Both the position numbers and the translations under genes were made by a program. A stretch of DNA of 64,000 nucleotides, from positions 124,001-188,000 of the forward strand of contig SSNU01000082.1 of the NCBI GenBank assembly GCA_012064415.1, in the 5' to 3' direction. The stretch's first letter is position 1. Each line of letters starts with the position of its first letter. Shown one piece after another: positions 36,801 to 48,800 of this stretch. Below the pieces are notes generated by a model that did no database searches, was not told where the DNA came from, and worked only from the letters and a program-made list of their open reading frames with translations. The DNA is from Gyrodactylus bullatarudis (lineage: Eukaryota > Platyhelminthes > Monogenea > Gyrodactylidea > Gyrodactylidae).

Positions 36801-39800
36801 AAAAAGTAAATTCTCATCTTCATGTCAATTAGGTTTAGTATTTTATAACATTCATATCAAAGATCTCAATCCACATTTTTGCTGAGCTCAAAAATAATCT
36901 TGAAGAAAACATTTGAAATTATCTCGATGTTTTAGCTTAATTTCGAAATTTATTGATTTTTCTTATTTTAATTCGGCTTACTTGTAAGTAGTTTATATAA
37001 GATATTATTTTTCAAATTTGCGGATCTAAAAATAAATTTAATAGGAAGTTATATAGTGATCAAAAGACACACTACATACATTTAGAACTCATATTTGTAC
37101 ATAGCACCGAAATTTTGTACCACTTTGGGTTCTGAGGTCAATCATTCAACCAGAATAATACTAAAGTGAATTAGTCAGATATATTGTTCATTGGATGATC
37201 CAATCATTATTCGAGTCAAATAGCCTTAAATCTTAAAATTATTCTGAATTACAATTCGAAAGAATATTTTGAAATTCATTTAAAGAAATGCTATTCAATT
37301 GATTTTATTCATATTTGTTTGCAAAAGAATAAATCAAAGAAAAAACCAGATCTGAATATGTGTGCAAAAACAATTTGTGTTTAGCTTATCGAATCTTTCT
37401 TTTCGGTTTAATTGCTTAAAAGTATATCGTCTATAAATACTTTTACGGAAATGAAAAATAAAAATTGATTTTAATTTTTCCCCTTCTTCAATGGGCTTAA
37501 AAATTTCATCAAGTCGTACAGACAATCGTTTCACCTATACAATGATATTTAAAAAAATTATTTCAAGTGATTTACAGTACTTCATTTGAAAGAAATTTCA
37601 ATCGATTGTTTGAAAATTTTCTCTTTTATAATTGTTGAATACTTATTATTAGTACAAAGGGTGCAAAATACAGACATAGGATGCCTTACAAAAGAGGTAT
37701 ATCTTCCCAATGGTAATTTTGTTCGAATCATATTTATTTACAATTTGTATGATCAAAATAATTAAACCTATGGTGAAACTTACTCTTTTTTTAACGTTTT
37801 CTTTAGTTTTCCTATTTTTCGCTAAAAATTTCTCAAGAAAAATTTTTCTTTTGTTGCAATCGTCAATTTAACGCTTAAAGACCCAAGGAGAATATTTCAA
37901 CGTACATAGCTGAGATTGAAAATTTCGTATGGTTTCAGAATATGCTGATTACAAAAACCAACCTCTAGCTTATGAGTTATTGGCCCGAAAAATGACCATT
38001 TTTAGACCCTAAAAGTGGCTTTTTTTCATTTCAAGAGATGAATTCAAGGTGATGGCATTTTCGAATTCTACGGGTATGGTTTCTCGATAAGAGTTTCTTT
38101 CTTTTTTCTCTTCGATCTCTTTTAGTGGTTTTTCAATAAAACGTTCTTTATAATTTCGAGAAAAGTTATATATTCTTTCAATAAAGAGGCATTTTTAAAT
38201 TGTCATAACTTCTCAATAAAAAATTGTGCCTTGATAAGTCATAATTCTCTCAGAAAAGTTGTCAATAAATTATTTTCAGTTTCTTTAAAAACAGAATTAA
38301 GTACAATTAGAAAATTCTTGGAAGAGGATCCTAAAAAATACAGAAAATCATATACACACATTACAACTTCCATGGCCCAATTAATCTCACATTAATACAA
38401 TGTATCAATATAGAATAGAGAAGATCATAAATAAGAGAGAAAAAAAGATTTTAGTTTTCATCAGTTGGAGTACAAATATTCATTCTGATTATATATATAA
38501 TTCAATGAAATTTATTATTAACTAAAAAATTTAATGGCTTAACCCAGGAATTGAAACTGAAGAAACCTGGTGAAATACGTATTTTTCAATAAATTAGAAA
38601 ATAATTCAATTAAGTTAATGTTGAACGAGTTACCCAGACTGAATCCAGATTTCAAGTTCCCACGTCTAGTGAACTGTATTAGGATAAATAGAATTTTTAA
38701 TTTAAAACTTTTCAAATCAATAATAAAACTTGATAAACGGGAAGCTCATCTCTCTTCTCCCACACAATAATGAGTCTTAATCACATATACGACTTAAATT
38801 TCTTTTCTTCAAGAGGGTAATTTTAAATTCATTGATAATTATTCATTCTGCCAATATCTTCCCCCTCAGCATATGCACATTATGTTGCAGAATATGTAAA
38901 ATAAAGAAGCACTCATACATTTTTACTATTTATCCTCATTTTTTGAGTTTTCCTCTTCTCACTATAATCACAATCCCCTTTTTTCACATACTTAACCATA
39001 ATCAATCTCATTCGTTAGAGCAGTATTTTTTTATGTTGAACTATAATAATATATACAACAAGAAAAAACTATGCATATTCTGAAATAATAACTAGAGTGA
39101 GCTAAGCTAAGGGAATGAAAAAGATTCACAACGTGATCAAACAACAATTTCTCTCCTTCTCACCTTTTTTCACTTTCATATTTCTTGTGATTATTTCTTT
39201 ATTCCTATTTTTCAAGAAGAATATTATCCATGAGTCATACTCAACTGTGTGTACTATCTCACTCCATGCTTACATCTCGTTTTCTTCTTCTTTGTATTGA
39301 TAAGAATTATAATTATTATTATGATTACATTTCGATTGATGAGAAATATGAAACAGAGAATTTCCTTATTTCATTAGGATGAAAATAAAATTTGCCATTC
39401 GTAAAATTTCTAATAAGAGAGATGCAATTCGATTTTGATTGAAATTAGTAAGAGATATTAATATTTTCAAGTGTTAAACCAGAAAAAAATACCAAATTTA
39501 GATAATTTTCAGATTACTTCAGTTCAATATATATGTTACGTGCAATGTAGAAACTAAAAACAGTGTATATGTTACCGTGAGTCTGGGAAATCAGTGTGTG
39601 TTGGTAATTCACTAGTGTATGTTGGTAATCAGTGTGACTTTAGTGAATCTAGCTAATAAGCCCTCATTACCCAAACACACTGAGAAGGTCAGTGAATTGA
39701 AAGAAGTGTATGTCTGAGGGATTGATTTTCGAATGAAAATTTTCAAAATGCAAAGATTCATTAAGTTCAAGCCCTCAATACGAAATTCTATTTATACTAC

Positions 39801-42800
39801 AAATACAAATTTTATACACCTTTTATATTTTAATTCCCATTGGCTTTCTTGAGGGTATTGTCACTTTTTCAATGAATTTACTTCATTTGAAACATAATCG
39901 GTTTAAAAATGGACGTTAAAGCCTGGCGATTAAAATTCGACGAATATCTAGAAGAAATAAAATCTACCAAATTATCATCTCTATTGTTCATTTCAAAATT
40001 GTAAAATTATTCTTGTGATAACTCTTGATGAAAATATCCCAAGATATAGTACAATGTAAATTTTACATGAATTTTTTTCTGCTTGATTGATTTTACAAAT
40101 TCCGTTTGTTGATCTGAGTTTTTGTGAGATAACACTTGAACCTAAACATAAGTCAAATTTTAGTTTACGTGTTTTGAAATCTGAAAAACTGAGAATGTCA
40201 ATACTCATCAGACCTATTATGAGGTCTATCGTCTATTGTAGAATCAATATTATTAACCAATAAGATTTCTTCTAAAAAGATGAACAGTGTATTCAAATTT
40301 TTTAAAGATTTTTTGGAATCCTACTCATGTTACCTACTTTTACCAGTTGAAGAAAAAAATTCAGAAAAAATTTTTTAATGAAAAATATGGCCATTTTCCA
40401 AATTTGAATTTGGCTCAAAAATCCCATGTTTTCGAGCTTTGAACCAAAAGTTTTTATTCATTTGAAAGTTGGAGGTTGATCAAAAAGGGTTTTTCTGGAT
40501 CAAGATTAGGCAAGAAAATCAATTCAACTGAATCTTATCTGATGCATAGCCTTTTTATCGTTTGGGAGCTGAGTTTCAATTTTTTGATCATTTTCACTAC
40601 TTGAAAATCAATGAAATTTCGATAATTCAAAATCTCTCGAAAAGGGGGTAATTGTCGGTAATTTGGCGGTGCTATTCAGCTTATCTATCTTATTTTGATT
40701 TTGAAAAACCTCATTTCGATCAACCTTTAACTTTCAAATCAGTAAAATTTTCGGTTCAAAGTTCGAAAAACTGGGATTTTGGCGCCAAATCGTAATTTGA
40801 ATTCTTAATGGAATGAGCTAATAAGTTGCTGATATTCAAAAAATTCAATCTGACCAAAATAAGGCTAATTTTTGGTTCCGAAACTTCTTAGCTTCATAAA
40901 TCTATTATAAAAATTTCTCATTAATCTAAACCTAATTGACATGAAGATGAGAATTTCCTATTTTTACAAAAAACTCAATATTTTTATCCAGAAAGTCAGG
41001 AAAAAATATATTTTTTGGATTCCACTGTAAAATGAGCTGATTAGTTTTGAATACAGAAAAAATTTCTGAAAAAAATTTAATCTGACCAATTGAGCAGTTT
41101 ATTGAATTTCGGAAATGTTTCAAATTTCTACTTTTTCAACTTTCAAATCCAAAATTTTTATCGATTTCAAAGATTTGAAGCAGTTAAATATTGATTTACA
41201 GGATCAAAATTAGACGAAGATTTCGAATTTGGCCGTAGAATTTGAGAGAAAATTACTCTTTCCAAGAAAATGTTCAATCTCTATTTTTGGTTTATTTTCC
41301 CTCGTGATTATTGAAAAATTCAAATGGTTCGATTTCCCACCGTAATGACGAATTTCTGTGAATTCCTGCACGCAAATTCGAAATCTTCGTCTAATTTTGA
41401 TCCTGTATATCAACATTTAACTGCTTCAAATCTTTGAAATCGATAAAAATTTTGGATTTGAAAGTTGAAAAAGTGGAAATTTGAAACATTTCCGAAATTC
41501 AATAAACTGCTCAATTTTGGTCAGATTAAATTTTTTTCAGAAATTTTTTCTGTATTCAAAACTAATCAGCTCATTTTACAGTGGAATCCAAAAAATATAT
41601 TTTTTCCTGACTTTCTGGATAAAAATATTGAGTTTTTTGTAAAAATAGGAAATTCTCATCTTCATGTCAATTAGGTTTTTTTCTTTTTAATCAAAAAAAA
41701 TTCTAAATGAAAAATTTGATTCATGTTTCCTTAATTATTTTTTCAATAGGCAAACCAATACAATGCTGGGTTCCTCAAGAATTCACTCATGCCTGGGAGG
41801 AATATTCTGAAAATCTTTGTTGGGTCCAGAATACTTATTTTCTATATGACACGGCTAGAGTTCCTTCCAGTGATGAAGAAGTTGTACACCAGAAACATAT
41901 CAGTTATTATCAATGGGTAATTTTTTGATTTTTACCTTGCAAATCGATATTTATTGAAATTCACTTTTTACAGGTTGCAATTGTACTAGCTGGCCAGGCA
42001 ATGTTGAGTTGGGTGCCCTATTTGGTATGGCGAGTTGGCTCAAAGCGTCTTCCAATACTACTCAAGTCAGCAAAAGAAGCTGCCGTGCCTGACAGGGAAC
42101 TACGACAAAAAGCTATATCTTGCCTTGTGGCAACTCTTGAAGAGCAAGCTGAGTCAACAGCTAGATTCCGACGAAATAATACTGGTTTGAAAAGATTATT
42201 TTGTAGTATTCGACCCAACGTCCGTATAACACTTTTATTTTTCATTGTACGTTTTTGGTTCATTGGTAACTCCATGGGCCAAATTTTACTGATGAAGAAA
42301 TTCATCGGAATTAATAGTACAACTTTTGGCTGGGACCTGCTAAATGATTTCAGTGATGGTCGAGATTGGCAAGCGACAGGGCATTTCCCACGTGTCACAT
42401 ATTGTACAGTTCATGTCAGAAAAATGGGACAGACAAAAATGGCCAGGTAAGAATTGAATCTTATTACGATTTAGAGTAAATTTCTAGATTGTACATCTCA
42501 CTTTTTTCTAGAATTCACCTATCTATAATCTTTTTAATGCTGTTATTCATCTCCCAGATGAAAAATATCAAAGGTACTCTCCCTCTTATTCCTATTAGAC
42601 TGGAATAAAATGCATAACTTCAACGATTAATTACCCGATAATCCGAAAAAAAACATAAGTAGCTTTTTACCATAGTAATGGAAAGGAAAACTAATTAAAA
42701 TTGATTCTAATCTCTAATTAACTCCTCTAATTTCGTCAATTCTTTTGGGAAACACTCCATCAAAGTATAGTTGGAAAACTTTGCAAATTTCGCAGGATCC

Positions 42801-45800
42801 ACTTCTCTGTTGCTAAAATCTTTTTATAAAAATATGTTAAAGCTTGTATGAGTCTCGTACTGCTGATATACATGGATTAAGGGATCTTAGTCTATATTTT
42901 TAAACCTAATTGACATGAAGATGAGAATTTACTATTTTTACAAAAAACTCAATATTTTTCTCCTGATTCACAGAAAAAATATTTTTCTGAATTCTAAAAC
43001 AGAATGAGCTAATCGGATGTGAATTTTCAAAAAAATTCAATCTGACCAAAATTATGCGGTTTTTCGAGTTTCGAAAACGTACCAAATTTCCACTTTTTCA
43101 ACTTTTGAACCCAAAATTTTTATCGATTTCGATGATTCGAAGCAGTTAAGTGATGATATTTCGGATCAACATTGAACCAAGAGTTCAAATTCACCTGCAG
43201 AAGTTCACTGAAATTCGTCATTACTGTGGGAAATCAAACCATTTGCATTTTTCAATTATCTCTAAGGCAAATTATCTAAAATCTGGAAGTTGAACTTTTT
43301 TTCGGAAACAGTAAGATCTTCACTATCTCTATGGCCGAATCCTTCGTCTAATGTTGATCCAAAATATCGTAAATGATCAAAATTGTTAAAAGTTTTGGGT
43401 TCAAAAGTTGAAAAAGTGGAAATTTGGTACATTTTCGAAACTCGAAAAACCGCTTAATTTTGGTCAGATTGAATTTTTTTGAATATTCACATCTCATTAG
43501 CTCATTCTGTTTTAGAATTCAGAAAAATATTTTTTCTGTGAATCAGGAGAAAAATATTGAGTTTTTTGTAAAAATAGTAAATTCTCATCTTAATGTCAAC
43601 TGGCTTATATATAACGCTATCAAGATTCTGTCTCTTACTTAATTTCAATGATTTTTGCCAAAAATTTATAAGACCTTTTGAATGTAAAAACACGAAATCT
43701 TTTGATAATATTATGCCTCTGGTCAGTAGTTTTGTCTGTTATATCAACGAAACCGCTGAAAGTATTCTGAAAGTATGCTTAAAACAAATGTCTACAACTC
43801 TCTAGCCAATTCGATTCTTCCTAATTTGATCTTATTTCAAGGGAGCAGGGTAAAAGGGCTAAACACATTGAATGATAATTAGTATCGCTAGGAAAAATAG
43901 CTTAATGATTAGAAAAAAGAAATAATGTGCATTTTATAGTGGAAAAAATTATGAATAAATCATATGATTGACAGGGATAGTTAAGAAGATGGATATCTTC
44001 CATTCTAGATTTTTATTTTGTATATAAACACATAAAAAATACATAGATCTCATCATCAAGATCTCTTTTTTACTGAATCTCTTTAAACATTTAATGTATG
44101 CAAGTAAAGGGTGGGAGTAAATATTCTTGTGTCTTTAGCTAACAGCTTCATCGTCTTATTTTTCAGTTCTGTTCCCTCTCTAATTCTTCTTAACCGTATT
44201 CTCCTTTAGAAATTTTGGTACTTGGAGGAAAATAAGAGAAATTCTTCCTATCCTACAAGATATTACTAGTTTTTTCCTTATTTTAATATTGATTGCTCCT
44301 AACTACTTCTTGGCAGTGAGAAATTTTTGAGTTACTTTTGTGAAATAACTTCTAATGTGACTGCAATTTTGGTGATAATATAAAAGAATCAATTTAAAAT
44401 CATACAATAGCTAAAAGGCATCTGAACTATGTGGTAATCAGTGATAAAAATAATAATTTCAGCACATATTTTGCCAGAATTTAAGGATTGAATCCTTTGA
44501 GAGATTTTCATCTGAAAATTTTCAAGGGACATCTAAAGAATTCGAAATTCCTATTTTCGTTCCCAAGGATTTATCCTCTTTCACTTCTAAGTTTAGTTCA
44601 TAACAACTGTTAGTTTTTCATAAAACTTATACTGTTAGCCTAAAGACATTTCTAAACTTTTTACTTGTTTTATACTAGTACAGAAGATTCCAATAAAGTA
44701 AATTAACTTAGTTTAATTGTTAAGTATTCCACGATTAATAAATAGATAAAAGCAGGAAAAACACTCCAGATAATTCCAGACGATAAAAAATCTAATTGAA
44801 AAAAAGACTTAAAAATTAAAATCAACGATTATGAATGATATTTTAAAAGAAAGGTCATTTAACAAGCTTCCTTAAGGAATTATTTGTGCCTTTCGATTTT
44901 CTATTGAAGTTCAAATCTACCTGTTAGGTGACGAAAAAATAAATTTGAGACTTTAGAGACTTTTTAAAAATCCCAAATTTTAATTAATGGGAAGCTCATG
45001 ATATCCTTTCTATTAAGTATGTACTGATAGCAAGAACGAGAGCTGAAAACAATTTAAAGAAGAACTTGCATTTCTATCTGATTAACTTAACTCCTCATTA
45101 GCGTTTGAGAGTACTCAGTACTACTCGCTATTCATAGATGGTTTTTGGCAATATTTTTAAAGGAGGAAATCGTTCTACCTTATGGCAATGTCCATTTTTC
45201 CTATAATCTCCCACACAAACATCATAGAAAAATGAACTTCATGATGACATCTAATATAAAATAGTTGGAAGCTTCAAGATATTCAGGTTTCAAGTGGTAA
45301 CGAAATTTTTGGACGAAATTTGCAAAATTACTTAAATCGCCCAACGACATGATAAATTTAATCTTCAAGTATTTTATTATTGTTCCACCAAATTTCCATT
45401 CAAAATACCTTTCCATGCTTCCTTTTCAATCCTTTTTGCAGCTTTTCCGTAAGAGATAATGTGAATTCAAGTTAAAATTACGAATATTAAAAAATTTTCC
45501 ATTTAAAAATTCTGTTTATCTTATTCCAGAAGGATAGGTATTTTGAAACGAAATTTGGCGGGATAATATTAAAATACTTGAAGATTAAATTTATCATATC
45601 GATGCGATTTAAGTAATTTCGTAGTAAGGATTCATGGTTTTTAAACATGAATGACATAATGGAGAAGCATTTTTCAAGACATGCCTGAAATCCTTCAAAT
45701 TAGAAACATTGTTTAAACTTGATTCCAGAAAATCTAAAAATTCATTTTAATCCCAATTATTGTTGTCTTGAATAGAACAAGAAATTCGATACAATAGAAA

Positions 45801-48800
45801 TTATATTATTTATGAGGAATATAAATCAAATTAGGTGGACCAAGTCTTATCTCATCACCGTCACATTCTGTTTTTTTCATTTAGAAATTCAATAATCCTT
45901 ATGTAATATTATTATCAGTAATTTGTGTCTTTTTTCCCCAACACCTTCAAGATTTATAATTAAGTTTGTATTTTCTTTTTTATATTATTCTCTTATGATA
46001 ATATGAATGAATCTATCGAGGTGATAAAATTTTCGTTTTAGTACAACTGAATGAATATTGGTAATTCGAAAATTATTTTATTTGAATGAATTCTTTTACG
46101 TTAGTAAATTATCTACAACTTTAGCCAGAAAAAAACGTTCTAATTGACCAAGAAACTTGATGAGTTGCACATAATTTTGTAGTAAAAAAGGTTCTTCTTT
46201 AGTTTTCTGAATGATGATTCATGCATACCAAGTAACCAATCGGATTAAACTAACTTTACTCATTCAAATACTTTGTACTTTACTAAATAGATTATTTTTT
46301 TGTGAAAAGATCAATATGCATTACAAATACAGTGTGCCCGGTAAAATTTGTCTCTTCATAGATGATACTCTGAACAAAATATATTGATAATTAGATTATA
46401 ATCTTCATATTTAATGACTAAGTTGTAGCCCATTGTAGGAAGGAATTAATTTTGAGCACAAGTCAAAATAATTAAATGTAAAAAGTACCAATACTCCTAC
46501 TCCTGTTAACTAAACAGGAAAATAAATAAAAAATAGTCAAGGCTAGAAATTATATCGGATGAGATAGAGGGAACTCTCTATTAATACGTCATTATCATCT
46601 TTAATTTTGGAGAAGAAGAATTTATGTAAATTAATTACAGTCAGTTTTTTTCGTTTTTTAATTTTCTTTCTCGTTTCTGGTTGTATCTCTCTCCTTTTCA
46701 TTAACATTTTCTGAGTACAACTCAGAGTAAGATGAATTTTCCTATGTAAATTATACCTTTTAAGGGGCATTTGCAAAACTGGTGCAAACTCAACACAGCC
46801 TTAATATTATACATCAAAAATCCTATTTTATCCTTCTAGAACGAATTAGAAATGATGACACAAGTGATAAACCTAACCTTTCAAAGATAGGGTATTTGCA
46901 AAATTGGTGACTCGTACCTTCCCATTTGCAGATATGGTGACAGTGGTAGGTCAAATTACAATCTTGGTTATGCATTCATGGTCACTTTTTCTGTGTTGAA
47001 ATTTGATAATTGCAATCATGGTTAGTCCTCGCTGTACTGATTTGTATTTACTTGTAATTTAAATCAAGTTAATTTTTCGAATCAATTTAAAATCATAAAT
47101 TCTTATAGAGGAATTTCTGACTACTTGATTTTTTCATTTACAAATGCAAAAATTTTTAATTCTATTGAATCGACTTCCCCAAATTCGATACAATTTGAGT
47201 AAATACAAATCAGTACTTAGGAATAGTCCTCAATACACATTAAAAACTTAATCAGGTACCAAAAATAGATTTTACAAGATTCTAACCATAATTACAAAAT
47301 AAATATTATTTAGCATAGGGAGGACTAACCATGACTGCAATTATTAAATTTCAACACAGGAAAAAGGGACCATAAATGCAATATTTAAAATTTTACATTG
47401 CAAGAAGGGACCAATGATGAATTAAATTTTAGTGGTTCTCAAATCAAACATAACCAAGATTGTAATTTAACCTACCACTGTCACCATATCTGCAAATGGG
47501 AAGGTACGAGTCACCAATTTTGCAAATACCCTATCTTTGAAAGGTTAGGTTTATCACTTGTGTCATCATTTCTAATTCGTTCTAGAAGGATAAAATAGGA
47601 TTTTTGATGTATAATATTAAGATTGGATTGAGTACATATTTAATTTTCGCCTCTTCTAGAGTATATTTGTTCATAATTAAAAATTCAAGCACTGATTTAT
47701 TTGCACAAATTTCATATTTCTCTTAACAACAGACTTTTTAGATTCAGTGAAAAAAAAGATCTTAAATAATTTTTATAGCAAAATTTATAAAAAAATGTTT
47801 GAAGGCAATGTAAAGCTAATTTAATATTAGCTTAATTGATATGAAGTTGGGAATCTATGATTTTTACAGAAATCTCGATTTTTTATCAACAATTCGAATT
47901 TTTTAAAGATTTTTTGGAATCCTACTCATGTTACCTACTTTTACCAGTTGAAGAAAAAAATTCAGAAAAAATTTTTTAATGAAAAATATGGCCATTTTCC
48001 AAATTTGAATTTGGCTCAAAAATCCCATGTTTTCGAGCTTTGAACCAAAAGTTTTTATTCATTTGAAAGTTGGAGGTTGATCAAAAAGGGTTTTTCTGGA
48101 TCAAGATTAGGCAAGAAAATTAATTCAACTGAATCTTATCTGATGCATAGCCTTTTTATCGTTTGGGAGCTGAGTTTCAATTTTTTGATCATTTTCACTA
48201 CTTGAAAATCAATGAAATTTCGATAATTCAAAATCTCTCGAAAAGGGGGTAATTGTCGGTAATTTGGCGGTGCTATTCAGCTTATCTATCTTATTTTGAT
48301 TTTGAAAAACCTCATTGATCAATATCAAACTCTGAAATTTGAAAATTGGCCATATTTTTCATAAAAATTGATTTTTTCTTCACCTGGTAAAAGTGGGTAA
48401 CATGAGTTGGATGCCAAAAAATCTTTAAAATATTCAATTTTTGATGAAAAAATCCTAGATTCCCAACTTCATGTCAACCAACTTTGTATGATACATTGTA
48501 TAATCTGAGATATGGTGTCAAGCATGACTAAAATAATCCTCTTATTTGAATAAAGTCAATGGATACAAAAGTCATATCCATCTATTCATTGCATTTAAAA
48601 TATATTTAATTGTCTTCATGTATTCTCAAAAGACTTTGGCCTACAAGTTCTAAAGATATCAATTGAATAGTTTATCTATGAACATGGAAAATATTTTATC
48701 TTCCTGTACCATACACAATGATACAACTGAGATTCACATATAAAAATCAACGTACAAAAGGAAATGATTTCCACATCTGAACAATAAAGTTGAAAACTTT

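Larger units (their letters stand above)
21804..41749 (+). other. Innexin intron 1 (19.9 kb)
   Basis: This intron separates TM1 from the first extracellular loop. It contains the piggyBac-type element, several foldbacks and family D copies. No nested host gene was recognised. Its size contrasts with the 57-nt intron 2. Confidence 0.85.

Noticed and set aside
41210..41674. Open frames on both strands giving an identical peptide to 40932-41123
   Set aside because: They lie in the inverted arms of a foldback repeat; the shared peptide comes from the palindrome, not from a gene family.
42018..42398. 126-codon minus-strand open frame
   Set aside because: It is the exact shadow of innexin exon 3, whose plus-strand reading is well conserved.
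47398..47598. 66-codon frame
   Set aside because: Lies in the right arm of the foldback at 46801-47620.
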